From NCBI GenBank assembly GCA_002633025.1, contig NMRB01002138.1, forward strand, positions 1 to 64,000: DNA of 64,000 bases, in the 5' to 3' direction. Below, in pieces: positions 45,791 to 56,631 of the stretch. The notes below the pieces were generated by a model. The model worked only from the letters and a program-made list of their open reading frames with translations. It was not told the DNA's origin and did not search any database. Position 1 is the first letter of the stretch, and each line of letters starts with the position of its first letter. The position numbers were made by a program, and so were the translations under genes. This stretch comes from Notospermus geniculatus (lineage: Eukaryota; Nemertea; Pilidiophora; Heteronemertea; Lineidae).

Positions 45791-46958
45791 TTTTGAAGGT
45801 ACCCCACTAATACACGTTTATGCAAGATATGAAGACGCTCGGTGTAATAATGAAGAACTGTGGCAGGTTCGTTACTTTTGTCGAACTTGGACCTCTGTGA
45901 CCTTGAAAAGTAGGTCAAATCAAAAACCCGTTATATATGTTATGTATCCTAATATGATACACCTATGATAAAAATTTGGAGATGATCAAGTCATTAGTTC
46001 AGGAGTTATTGCACTTTTTGTGTTTTTGGTTTTGGCCACCTGGAGGCCAAGCCAAGAATCGAATCGGACCGCAACTTGGTGTCATAGGTCATCTGACCCA
46101 GGGGTATATATGTACCAAGTTTCAGATCAATAGCCCCTGCGGTTACAAAACGTGCCCTGCTAACGGACGACGGACGCTGCACCATTGTAAGAGATCAAGG
46201 GTGAGCTAAAAAATATGTGTGAACTATTTCCAGTATGCGCAACGCTACACAACCGCATCACTTCTGACCTGTTCACCGACCATATAGTGGTCGAACTTAA
46301 TCCGCTATATACGGACGAGGTGCTTTCAATGGCTGCCCGAAGGTTGCCGAAAGCTTCCGAGTCGAAGACGATTGTAACTCTCATTAAACGAGCCTTCATC
46401 CATGTTGCATGTTTTCTTATCTAACAGAAGTAGATTCCTTGCCGTATGTAAAAAACCAGCAACACAAATACGGCAAGTCCATGGTCGGGATGTCGGCAGA
46501 AATCAGCAGAGTAAGTTAGGGATGTTACAACATTGTGCCACGTAGCGGCCATCCTCCCACACCAGGGCTTTCATCTCGCTCCTCGAGGTAAAAGCTCCTA
46601 CTGTGGAGGATGCTAGCGGCTCGTGAAGGGAAATGATATCATTCGGAATACCTCATTGCACGAGGAATTCATCACCGTGTAGTTCTGATGTATTCCGAGT
46701 GATGAAATAAAATGGAGAACGGCTGTGAAAAGAGTAAACCGGCATCCAGTTCCACCGTGCAGCACGTTAGGAATTGGTGTCGGGGTCCGCCATTACCGGA
46801 AGTGTGGCTGGATTCCATTCGGAACGACCTGAGGCGACCTGCTTATCTGCCCACTGTACGGCGCATTTCACCTCGGACACAAGTCCAAGGCAGCCATATT
46901 GTTTATCAACAAACCCACGTGACCGACCGTGGGACTATTTTGGCCGAATTTTGGCCTG
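45791..46958. other. Integrin intron with unrecognised short ORFs
   Basis: The 46215-46424 (+) and 46712-46950 (+) frames are open but match no family I know and lack splice context. A pair TCATTCGGAATAC / GTATTCCGAGTGATGA flanks 46640-46705. Confidence 0.4.
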
Positions 46959-47205
46959 TTAAAGGAGTTAGACGCCGAAGTTGTAAACACTCACTCACTG
47001 GTTCTCTATCCACGGATGCCTGCGGTGCTGCCACCTATTGTCGGTGATATGTACTGACGTGAATATCGTGAGTGAGTTGCATCGAACCGGGAACCAGTCT
47101 AACGATCACGGGTGCTGCCACCTGCACGAAGGAATAAAACTAGTTTGCCGACCATATTTGTAAACAAACCAGCTTGTTTACAACTTCGGCGTCTAACTCC
47201 TTTAA
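46959..47205. mobile_element. MITE with TTAAAGGAG ends, copy 2
   Basis: Inverted ends TTAAAGGAGTTAGACGCCGA / the complement at 47186-47205, with the interior shared with 34187-34440. Confidence 0.85.
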
Positions 47206-49236
47206 GACGTTCAACCTTATTTGCTGGATTATTTGAGCCATATTATATAATATTATATATAAACTTACCGGTATTTCACCCAATCTGCCAATTATTGATC
47301 AATAACGCCACGTTTTTGTGTGCCCTATTTTTTTCATGCGCAGGTGTGATGAGGCGAACCGCATCTGAATTCTCACAAACGGGCAGCAATCGTTGTGCGT
47401 TCAAGATGGCTGCCTTGGAATTGTGTCCGAGGGGAAATGCGAGTGCCTACGGAAATTGCCGAGCAGTTGCCTTCGGAAGTTCCGAATGGCTGGATTCCCT
47501 ACCACGATAAACTGGCGCATGCGCAGTACCTACTAGCAGCCGAATTTTTCCCCCAGGAGTTCAAAAATGTGAATCATAGCTGGAACACCAGCAATAAGTT
47601 TGGCGATGTTGGCCTAGCAGTAGATAATGTCATTATTGATGATGATATGCCGGTATAGTTGTTGTAGTCCATGGCAAAAGCTGAAATAACAGCGTTTTAC
47701 CATAGCCTATCCTGTCGCCATGGTCGCCGACACTGCGACAGGCTGACGGGAGAGAGTAACGACGCAATCCGTACTCTCACAGTCAAACAAAGCTTCAAAT
47801 TGTGCGGGTATTAGAAATTTAACAAGAACAAACTCACATATATGTAACAAAACATCCAAAAAACGGAAATTAACAGCCACACTGCCTGATTTTCCCTCCC
47901 GAACCGTCACTTTTTTGAACGCCGCCATTTTGGGGGAATACCGGTTGGTGTACGTCATACAGCTTTTTGTCCAATCAGAATCAACCAATCAGCGTCCGAA
48001 TTTAGAGGGCGACAGTAGTCTCTTACATCGTCAGATGTAGAGACTACTCTGTGGTCTATGAAAAGAGATACCTAACGATAACGAAGTCAATTCAAAGTTT
48101 TAGGCATATAAGGATCCAATAATTATCTGTAAATTCGCCGTGTCCTACTTGCAGATTTTGAAAGAGGCATATCTAAATATAACTGTGTATAACGTACGTG
48201 ACAGGAGTCGTTCACTCGTGAAATTAAATTGCCATAAACAATGCCCATTCTCCCCAAATATCTTGAGATATCCAACTTTAAGACAAGAAATCATGCCACT
48301 CCACGCATATTTCCGTACCTCTCCACATTCTCCTCGTACCCGTTTTTTCTCCGAAGCTGCACGCAAAACCCCAATCTCGTACCCAGAGTTCAATGCCACA
48401 TTAAACTCTGGAAAGGGCTAGACCGGTACTACTTTTCCACAGTGCAAAATGCATTGTTGGTGGCGGATGAATTTCTGACCGTTGCACAGCGAATAGCGTA
48501 GGGATTCGAAAGAGTTCGTTCTTTTTTCCATAACAAAACATTGAATACCCAACGGAATGTTAAAATAGTAGTAATTTTACAAATACTGGAACAAATTCTA
48601 ATTTTTGGTATGATTATTTTATCAAATAATTTGTAAAATTGATGAGCACAAGAATCTCGTGCTGGGTTCCAGCCCTTTTCAGAGGTCTTAGCCAAGGAAT
48701 GATGGTGGCGACCTCTTCAGATTGGCAAAACCGCTCTCCCAAAATCACCTCTCCGAATAATATCCCTCCTGCATATTAAGGTACGTACCTAAATTCTTAC
48801 AGTTCGTACTTTCTTATTTTTCTTACTTTTTTATATACATATGCCATTAAAAAGCACCAATACGGCAAAAAGTGAGGTGACTTCTTCATTTCAGAAACAG
48901 TCAGTCAGATTTCAATACATGTAAACGTATTGACTGATACATAAGAAGTTTGTAATGTTTGATATGCATTGCATCATTTTTTTGTTTTAATTTCGTGAAG
49001 GAACTATTAAGCTTTGTGATGACCAGACCGTTGCATGCAAGAAAATCACTCGCTGCTCTTGAAGTGCTGTTGAGCGCCGACGAGTGTTGATCACTGGAAC
49101 TACTAGTGCATTACAAATTAAATCAAACAAATAAAATTTCTTCAGCATCATTTTCATGCTTAATGGATACATCTGCCCTTAATTACAACAGGACTTGTTT
49201 TTACACTTAACTGAACATTATTGGTTCACAGATACA
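47206..49236. other. Integrin intron, no gene supported
   Basis: A frame at 47395-47658 (+) ends in an acidic tail (VDNVIIDDDMPV) and reads plausibly, but it is not recognised. A hairpin (AGTAGTCTCTTACATC / GATGTAGAGACTACT) lies at 48013-48046. Nothing else seen. Confidence 0.4.
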
Positions 49237-49620
49237 GAATAGCACAACATTGACACACAAAATGATAATAAGCAAAAAGTCAATCTCCAGAATTCACAAA
49301 TTTTCGACCCAAACTGGGGTCTTTTTCAAGTGGAACTTTACAATCTGAAACTCTAGAAAAGACTGAGCTGAAACCCGAATGTAGAACTAACTAACCTGTG
49401 TAAAGAGGATGAGTAAGCAATTACACTATTCTTTCTTTAAAAAGAAAGAATAGTGTCCAAGCCCCACGGATGGTTGCAGGACCTCATTAAGAGAGTGGAT
49501 GTAATTAAGGAGAAACTGATTTAGGTGAAAGAAAAGGGTTTAATAAATATGACATTGGTTGCTCAACCTGACCACAAGCAGAGTGTAAGTAATTGGTGTA
49601 GAGCTTAAAGCTGAACTGCA
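49237..49620 (-). mobile_element. Penelope-like terminal fragment
   Basis: Begins with the terminal unit (AGCACAACATTGACACACAA) and follows 1796-2279 in order, including GAACTTTACAATCTGAAACT and ACCACAAGCAGAGTGTAAGT. A palindrome CTATTCTTTCTTTAAAAAGAAAGAATAG-type hairpin sits near 49427. Hammerhead-like motif at 49281-49336, minus strand. Confidence 0.75.
49281..49336 (-). ncRNA. Hammerhead-ribozyme-like motif
   Basis: Same order of stems as 1846-1901; stem II GACCCC-AGUU-UGGGUC with compensating drift, GAAA retained, stem I UUCCA/UGGAG retained, core degenerate. Confidence 0.45.
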
Positions 49621-50667
49621 TGATAATGCATGGGCTAGGGGGGTTCCCGTGTGCATAAGATGTACCCTAAGTTACTCGACTGTTTCTGAGAGGGGAGTAT
49701 CCATATTATAAGAAAATCTTGGGTAGACTTTCTCAAACCCGGCAGCAAGTGAAAAAGGGACCCCTAAATTTAGGGTACTGGAAATAAAAAGGGGTCAAAA
49801 ATATGATGTCATCAGATCATATCAATATTGGTGTCAAAATGTAGGTCTGTGAGTGTACTTCAAGGAAATATGCAGCCCAAGGCCAGATCAGGCCCTTGTT
49901 GCCCTACAGAAAGGGCTAAAAAAGGGAAAATCCCAACTTTGACCCCTTGCCATTGGCTTCAGAGGCAACTTCAGCCAATAAAAGTTGATCAGTTCCACTC
50001 AGATAAGTAATACCTACATTTTGATACCCATCATGACACCATGATCTATTCGGGTACACTCAGACCCTTTTTTCGACCCTTTTTTACCTGAAACAGGAAA
50101 AAAACTCAGGTGGCAGCACTGACTAGACTAATTCAGGCCAGATGGCAGCACTGTAAGCATGTTAACCCATTGAGTCGCCAACAGACTGTATATTATTATA
50201 GTACAGAGGGGATGCATACATAATAAAGGGTGTCTCAGGGTCAAGGGTGTCTCAGTGTATGTTGAAGACGAACTCCTGTGACTACACCTGGGGACGAGTG
50301 TCTCAGTGTTGAAGACGAACTCCTGTGACTACACCTGGGACGAGGCTGGGTAACCAGGCGGCGGCGCGCAAGTCGGCGGCGTTGTGTGACGTATACACCA
50401 AACCTAAATTAGGCCCGCAAATAATAATAATTTCACGCTCTGCTTACTCAATTCCACGTCTCAAACTTCAGTCTGTACGGTCTTCATCGTTCCCCATGCG
50501 TTCCAGCCTCAAATGCGCCTTAGTCGCGAAGCACAGCCCATTTTTAGTCATTCTCGAAAAATTATTTACATAACCATATCACAGCAGCGTTCCACTTTTG
50601 ACGTCAGATTGCTTTGCAGATTGGCCGCTTCGCGGCGTTCCGGGAACATGGCGTCAAGTCATTTTAG
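49621..50667. other. Integrin intron with degraded repeat
   Basis: 49780-50080 resembles the fold-back element at 27706-28500 (GGGGTCAAAAATATGATGTC, TGATACCCATCATGACACC). A direct repeat GAAGACGAACTCCTGTGACT occurs at 50264 and 50309. Confidence 0.5.
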
Positions 50668-50735
50668 ATGGGATTCGAACATTCAACCTTCTTATTTGTA
50701 ATCCACCACTCTGTTCACTCGGCCAACAAGCCAGC
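50668..50735 (-). repeat. tRNA-like sequence (Pol III A and B boxes)
   Basis: On the minus strand TTGGCCGAGTGAAC resembles an A box and GTTCGAATCCC a B box, spaced as in a tRNA. The arms do not fold cleanly, so a tRNA-derived SINE head or tRNA pseudogene is more likely than a gene. Confidence 0.4.
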
Positions 50736-50831
50736 TGACAAGGACGTGATTTGTGTTTGTCATAGACGTAGGCCTTCGCCTTACGTAATAATACTACGAA
50801 TGAGAGAAAACACGTGAAGCCACCAACAAGT

Positions 50832-50905
50832 TCGGTGTGGCCGAATGGGGAAGACAGTGGAACGAAGATAATAAGGCGCGGGTTCGATTCCCAGCTGGGT
50901 CAAAA
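50832..50905 (+). repeat. tRNA-like sequence (Pol III A and B boxes)
   Basis: TGTGGCCGAATGGGG (A-box-like) and GGGTTCGATTCCC (B box) are about 35 bp apart. It is similar to the minus-strand sequence 100 bp upstream, so the two form an inverted pair. The T stem pairs only partly. Confidence 0.4.
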
Positions 50906-51054
50906 CTTTTTCTTCCAAAAAAGTGTCCAGCAGGAGCTCACCAGAGGTTGTTGACGCCTTGACAGCTCGAAGACAAATAAGGTGGCGCCCTCCTGGCGTC
51001 GTGGGGTCTATCATGTTCTGAGCCTTCGTTTGAGGTGTTCGCAGGGCGTTTGCA

Positions 51055-51304
51055 TTAAGGGCTCTGCACACTGGCGACTAAAATGGGGGCGACTACCGAT
51101 GCGACTACTACGTCGCCTGCCGTAATTACCTTTGTGGTCGATCAGTGATGTCATCCACGACATCACTGATCTTCCAAAGAAGCATTTGTCGCAAACAAGT
51201 CAACAAAAACAAAAAAAACTGAAAAATTTCAGTCGCTTCTGTGGTCGCAAGGCCGGTCGCCTACAAAATCGCTCGAAAAAATCGCTTGTGTGCGGTGCCC
51301 TTTA
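51055..51304. mobile_element. MITE with AAGGGCNCNGCACAC ends
   Basis: Inverted ends AAGGGCTCTGCACACTGGCG and, at the right, the complement of AAAGGGCACCGCACACAAGC. Related in its ends to 63237-63403. Confidence 0.7.
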
Positions 51305-52143
51305 CTTTTGCTCGTCGCATGGGGGCTTTTTGTTCATGCAGTTCAGCTTTAATTTGGCTGAAAGAAAGTTTATAAATTGTGACAAGGGTAATTATATGCC
51401 TAATAAAATTATAACAAGAAGATAACATATTAGACCTGTAAAAATGACAAGAAGGAAAAAACCAGAATGGATAACGCAAATCACTGAGCAATGAGAAGAA
51501 TAGGGCGAGGAGGAATAGAACAAAGGGGGGGGGGACAAGGCCTAGATCAGAAGGGGAGCCATGTGCCCTCCGCAAATGGAAAACCTAAAATGAAATAGGC
51601 CTTGCAGGGGGAGAGAGTGAAAAGAACCGAATGCCAAACTGGCCCTGACAGTAAAGATGGTGAAAGGGATATGGGGTATCAGAACCTCAGCTGTACTAAG
51701 GAGGGTCGTCTCATCTGGACATGTCTCGAGGATGGTGAACATCAGGTCCTTGACAGAATGTCCTGGCAACTCGAATAACATATTCCAATGAAACCAAGAC
51801 GACCTTGATCCTTGACCTTTCACCTTCCTCGCTGACCACTCGGACACACAAAAAAAAACTGCAGGAAGGAGCTAACAAGGTTCAGGCAGGATCATCCGCG
51901 ACTTTGCACCCCTAGCGAAGGAATTTGGAACTAAGAGAAGCGAGATACGCCCCCTATTGAGTTCAGACGCCCTCTATTGCCTTCATTTCTTTTATAACAG
52001 GGTCTTAGTTTTGTACTGTGGGGGTCTTACTTTTGTAGGTGTTAGGTATTAGGTCTTAGTTTTGTAGACACCGGTAGGCCTAAGCCTGTCGTGCAGTGTC
52101 GATCACTGAAATCAGATCAAATTCGCAACTGTCCTATTTAGCG

Positions 52144-52198
52144 NNNNNNNNNNNNNNNNNNNNNNNNNNNNNNNNNNNNNNNNNNNNNNNNNNNNNNN
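52144..52198. other. Assembly gap (55 N)
   Basis: Run of N inside the Penelope-like element. Confidence 1.
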
Positions 52199-53078
52199 TA
52201 GGATACAAGCTGACGACATCCAGGGTAACAGGGAGTGCCCCTTGTGGTAATGTACCTAAGTCACGCACCTTGCTAAGAAAATCCTTGGTGTCCTTAAGAT
52301 ACGAAGTGACTGAAGGGAGGTAGGGCTTAAGGAAATGGTCCACAATCTCGGAGACTTTCTCCGTCAAAGTGCCTGAACAAGACACTACAGGTCGACCTGG
52401 GACCCCGGGCTTACGGACCTTTGGGAGGAGATAGAACCTAGCAAGTTCATGATTTTTAGGAACCGCGTATGCTGCAATGGTATCAGAGAGGGTGCCATTT
52501 TTGTGGGCCTGGTCTACCAGATGGGTGAGTTGGCCTTCAAACTCTGCTGAGGGGTCAGAATCAAGGGGCCTATAGGTAGCTACATCGCTGAGTTGCCTGC
52601 GGCCCTCATTGATATATCTCTCAGTATCCATGATAACCACTCCCGAGCCTTTGTCTGCTTCCTTGATGATAATGTTATGGTTGTCAGAGAGCTCCCTGAG
52701 GGCTTGGCGTTCATCTGATGGGAGGTTTTTATGGAACTTCTTCCCTGCTTCAAGGTCCTTGAAAAATTCCGTCTCGACCGCCTTGAGAAAGTCCTCTGTA
52801 TACCGGCAGCGGCATGGTGGGTTCCAGGTAGATTTAGGTTTGAAGGGGTCCGGGACATGCTCTTGTTCTCTGTCAGACTTGTCAGAAAAGTATTCAGCCA
52901 GCCTGACCCGGCGTTGCCAAGCCGCCATTTCCAAATGTGCCTGGACCTCATCAACTTGTTTTGGGACAGGGAAGAAATTGGCTCCTCTGGAAAGGACTTC
53001 CAGTTGGAATTTCTGAGACCCCATATCCCTTTCACCATCTTTATTGTCAGGGCCAGTTTGGCATTCGGTTCTTTTCAC
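52199..53078 (-). pseudogene. Penelope-like reverse transcriptase, N-terminal part
   Basis: From the ATG at 53078 the frame stays open to the gap at 52198. It reads LSRGANFFPVPK, then HNIIIKEADKGSGVVIMDTE, FYLLPKVRKPGVPGRPVVSC, TEKVSEIVDHFLKPYLPSV and VTLDVVSLYP. These are the Penelope fingers and first palm motifs, ending at motif A (LDVxSLY). Motif C (YxDD) and the GIY-YIG nuclease would follow, but lie in or beyond the gap, and 51350-52143 carries no matching frame. The inverted duplicate of the 5' region at 51600-51680 repeats the first codons. Probably a 3'-deleted copy. Confidence 0.88.
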
Positions 53079-53373
53079 TCTCTCCCCCTGGTAGGCCTAT
53101 TTCATTTTAGGTTTTCCAGTTGCGGAGGGCACGTGGCTCCCCTTCTGGTCTAGGCCTTGTTTTTCCCTTCCCNCCTTCTGGTATAGGCCTTGTTTCCCCC
53201 CCCCCCCCACTCTTTGTTCTATTCCTCCTCGCCCTATTGTTCTCATTGCTCAATGATTTGCATTATCCATTCTGGTTTTTTTCCTTCTTGTCATTTTTAC
53301 AGGTCTAATAATGTTATCTTCTTGTTATAATTTTATTAGGCATATAATTACCCTTGTCATAATTGGTTCACAG

Positions 53374-53509
53374 GATGGGCAACGTCTGATGTTAGGAGCA
53401 GTTGGCAGCTATTTTTGGCAAGGACAAGCGTTTCTCTACGAGAACCTCGACTCTTTAGACTTGACAGAGACACCAGAGGGCCCTCAACAGGACGATGACA
53501 GTTATCTAG
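53374..53509 (+). CDS. Integrin alpha exon: propeller blade 3
   Basis: 136 bp between TTGGTTCACAG and GTAAGT. It encodes DGQRLMLGAVGSYFWQGQAF followed by LYENLDSL and a glutamine/aspartate-rich stretch to DDSYLG. GSYFWQGQ is the hallmark blade-3 motif and DDSYLG leads into blade 4. It starts on a codon boundary, which does not match the phase left by the exon at 30422; direct joining would shift the frame and soon meet stops. An intervening exon is therefore expected. The last Penelope-derived base upstream is only about 10 bp from this acceptor. Confidence 0.93.
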
Positions 53510-53547
53510 GTAAGTTTTATGAGAGTTAGACTCCTTAAAATTGATAT

Positions 53548-53669
53548 TAGTGAGCTTTCGCAAGCGCCCGGTTAGGCCATATGACAACGTTTATCTATTG
53601 TGTGGGTATACCCACACAATAGATAAACGTCGTCGTAGGGCCTAATCGGGCGCTTGCGAAAGCTCACTA
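53548..53669. mobile_element. Near-perfect 122-bp palindrome
   Basis: TAGTGAGCTTTCGCAAGCGC...CACAC centred on GGGTATACCC, with the complement following directly. Arms of about 60 bp differ at only a few positions. It begins 38 bp after the donor of the exon ending at 53509. Probably a MITE; its transcript would fold into a long hairpin. Confidence 0.85.
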
Positions 53670-54217
53670 TTATTAGGAAAGAAACTACTAGTAGGCCTAT
53701 TGTTCTCTCGTCAGCATCCAATCACTTTTTATATGCTGTGATAATCGAAAATCTCAGAAACGCCATCACACTTGACACTAGATGGCGTTATCTTCTATAA
53801 CACCACTAGCGCAGGTGCTAGGTTTCCATCTTGAAAGTAGTGCAGATTACTACATTTTGGTAAAGGTTTTTAACAGTCGTGAACAGGCCAGCAGTGTCAC
53901 CGCCAACCCGGTGGCTTCTACGCTAGATGATAGATGATGTTGAAAAGTGGTGCTGTTGGGTTCAAGGCGAATATTTTCAGACTAAAAGCACTTCGTGTTG
54001 ATAACAAGTGGTATTAGAAATGAACTGAATACTAATTAGAAAGAATTGTATGATTAGGCTAACCGAACTATTTCTACACTGAAGTGCGCCGGCAAAATCC
54101 AAAATGGCGGCCTTCCACTTACGCTAGTGGTGAAATGAGGCACGATATATTTCGCCGCTAGTGTCAAGTGTGAAACGCCATCTCATGAACAAAATAATTA
54201 CTAAAATTTCTTTTTAG
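53670..54217. other. Integrin intron, no feature recognised
   Basis: Contains TAGATGGCG/CGCCATCT words at 53780 and 54175 that may be ends of an old inverted-repeat element. Confidence 0.4.
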
Positions 54218-54262
54218 GTTTTTCCAGTGCCATTGGAGAGTTTACTGGAGACACGATTCCAG
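54218..54262 (+). CDS. Integrin alpha mini-exon: blade 4 calcium loop, first half
   Basis: Only 45 bp, between TTCTTTTTAG and GTAAGA, phase 1 in and phase 1 out. It encodes GFSSAIGEFTGDTIP, which splices to DYVAGVP. The first residue of the calcium loop is Glu (EFTGDTIPD) rather than the usual Asp. Small exons at this position are typical of the family. Confidence 0.9.
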
Positions 54263-54967
54263 GTAAGAAAAAAATGAATAGTCAATAAAATTACACAGAC
54301 GTGTTATCCTGTCACTTATTTCATTTCTTGCTCCTGCTAAAAGAAACGTTTATCAGACTGTATGTGGTGAAGTTGCTTTAAACGTGGAAATGTGCTGGAG
54401 TTCAAATGAAAGCCGACGGTAAGGAAGTGTCTGGCTACATGTTGTTTTCAGAAAGTTGTTGAGTGTTTGAGACCCTCAATTTACGCTGAAGTGTATCCAT
54501 ATTGATAGAGATGGAGGTAAATGTAACATGTACTATAGACATGTACGGTTAAAAGGGTGTCTATGTTTACAAAGTTTTTCCAGGTTAGTTTTTACTCAAC
54601 AAGAGATTACAAATAAACTGATATATCGATAGAGACATGTTTATTATATATCTAAATATGATAGACTTATCTCGTTATAATGACGCACACAAACGTTTTC
54701 TGGGGGACAGTCGAAAATCTGCCGAGTGGTAAACTATTTATGCATTACATCTATTTTTTTAGTATATGTTCGACAATTTTTGTGTTTGAGCTCCGCAGCA
54801 TGGATAATTATCAGAATTGGCAGATCGAGGTTCAGAATGAACGTAAAGGGCATGCAAAAATACAAAAGACCCAACATACCAAGTGTCCGCATGGGCAACA
54901 ATAGTTGCACATTTCAAGCTCCTTTATTCCATTTTTCATCCTCATGACACGATAATACTCCTTCTAG
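54263..54967. other. Integrin intron, no feature recognised
   Basis: AT-rich, nothing supported. Confidence 0.6.
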
Positions 54968-55118
54968 ACTATGTTGCTGGCGTACCGAGGGGGAACATGC
55001 TGACGGGAAAAATCACTATTTTTGACAACCTCTTGAATGTGATCATGAACATATCTGGAGACCAGCTCGGATCATACTTTAGCTATGCCACGGAGGTGGC
55101 CGACCTAAACGGCGATGG
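54968..55118 (+). CDS. Integrin alpha exon: blades 4-5
   Basis: 151 bp between CTCCTTCTAG and GTAAGT. It encodes DYVAGVPRGNMLTGKITIFD, then ISGDQLGSYFSYATEVADLNGDG. It finishes blade 4 (the 'GVPR' motif) and opens blade 5, with the FG-GAP variant GSYFSYA and the calcium loop DLNGDG completed by ADD in the next exon. Phase 1 in, phase 2 out. Confidence 0.93.
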
Positions 55119-55724
55119 GTAAGTTTGGCCTCGGAGGAAAAATAATTTTACTATTTTTTTTCTTTACAACGTAATCGATATCCTTCACGTGCTTACCAGA
55201 GGTAGGGAAGAACATGTGATTATGAAAACAGACCTGTTCTATTTTAGTTGTTATATTGACAGTGCGAAATGTTTTAAAATATGATGCTGCCATCACAGGT
55301 CAAGTGTTTCAACAACTATGCTAAATTGATCTATAAACTAATAAAACCGAAAGCCATATTCCTGCCTGCATATCAAAAACTTAATCATTGATCCTTACTG
55401 TTTATTTAGTACACCGATATACATGTACATGTATCTCAACTGATTATTTACGGTGATGCAACGTGGCAGATGCCTTGCCGATACAGATTGAGACAGATGC
55501 TTGTATGGTGTAGCATTCCAGAAAATTTGGAATTACCCATTTAAATAATTATATATCTGTACAAAATCTAACTGTAAAAACCATGCGTAACTATGTATAA
55601 TATCCGTGGTGAAAAAGGTGTCACTGTCAACCTGTGTTCATGCGTTCCTCAAACAACGCAAGGGAACACTGAGCTTATGGAATATTCACAAACATTACAC
55701 TGGTTCTTCCTTGTCTCTTTTCAG
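55119..55724. other. Integrin intron, no feature recognised
   Basis: AT-rich, nothing supported. Confidence 0.6.
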
Positions 55725-55848
55725 AGCCGATGACATCATTGTTGGAGCACCTTTCTACTCTAACTACCACAACGACAACAATGATTACAATGACCGAAGT
55801 GGATATGAGACAGGGCGTGTCTACATCTACTATCAAAACGCAAGAGAT
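55725..55848 (+). CDS. Integrin alpha exon: blade 5
   Basis: 124 bp after TCTCTTTTCAG. It encodes ADDIIVGAPFYSNYHNDN, an asparagine/aspartate-rich insert, then ETGRVYIYYQNARD. The donor is GTTAGT, weaker than the others but placed where the next exon's phase requires. VGAPF...GRVYIYYQ matches the family's blade-5 exit. Confidence 0.88.
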
Positions 55849-56350
55849 GTTAGTGTCCTTGATTCAGTGAACTTAAAGCGTTTTCCCACGTTGCAATATT
55901 ATTGCACAATATGAGGATCAAAATAGGCAATATTATTGCCAATCTTTCTCCTATCCATTGTGCCAGAAACGCATGTCACCCATTTTGGGCCCCATATTGT
56001 GCAATAATATTGTACGTGGATGGACCGCTTATGTGACGGATCGGGTTTAGAGACAGAGTACTGGAATAAAAAATGAAGTTTGCTGATTCTCTTTTGTTCA
56101 GTGGCCTTACGACCTGCACAGCGGCGTCAACTTACACCAAGTGAAGTTTGGGCCGAAGATAATATTGAAAAGATAGTGTACTCTTCAAAAGAGAATAAGT
56201 GCCGTCTTTGGGCTAGCCCTGAACGTTGAACTCTTGACGTCCACAAAAAAATATCTGGTGTAAAAAAGATACCTCCAACAGCTGCCACGTGCCTTCTTTT
56301 TATCGTAACCCCATTTATGGCTATATCTGTCTGTTATATTCTATCTCTAG
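55849..56350. other. Integrin intron with a short hairpin
   Basis: CACGTTGCAATATTATTGCACAATATG near 55888 has its complement near 56000, a possible short MITE (55876-56030). Otherwise nothing. Confidence 0.5.
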
Positions 56351-56563
56351 GCTCCGACGCGCTTCTCGTCTGACAAACATGATGCCTTGGCTGGCAGAAG
56401 GTCGCGGTCACGGTTCGGTCTGGCCTTGGCAAACATCGGCGATATCAATAAGGACGACATTCAGGACATCGCTGTTGGCGCCCCCTATGATGGGGAAGAC
56501 TACAGGGGCGCCGTCTACATCTTTCATGGGTCGAAAAGTGGCATTATTGTGAGACACTCACAG
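56351..56563 (+). CDS. Integrin alpha exon: blades 5-6
   Basis: 213 bp between TATCTCTAG and GTAGGA, phase 0 at both ends. It encodes [39 protein letters not shown] and [25 protein letters not shown] is the blade [14 protein letters not shown] the third calcium-binding loop, and VGAPYDGED...GAVYIFHG the classic blade-6 signature. Confidence 0.95.
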
Positions 56564-56631
56564 GTAGGAAAGCCAAAAATGATTTACATTTAACAATTAC
56601 CGGTATTGGGTTTGAGATCCGTAACTAGTAT

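Larger units (their letters stand above)
51346..53362 (-). mobile_element. Penelope-like element with inverted ends, holding a gap
   Basis: The 330 bp at 51350-51680 are an inverted copy of 53030-53362: both contain ATAATTATATGCCTAATAAAA-type and GGATAACGCAAATCACTGAG-type words or complements, plus the start of the ORF region. Between them lies the minus-strand reverse-transcriptase frame, broken by the 55-N gap. The right end stops about 10 bp before the integrin acceptor at 53374. Confidence 0.85.

Noticed and set aside
47395-47658. 87-residue ORF with acidic end as a host gene
   Set aside because: No recognised domain, no splice context, bordered by MITEs; kept only as an unrecognised frame.
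53041-53080. YCQGQFGIRF frame as the missing integrin exon
   Set aside because: It lies within the Penelope 5' region and is repeated in the inverted copy at 51650.
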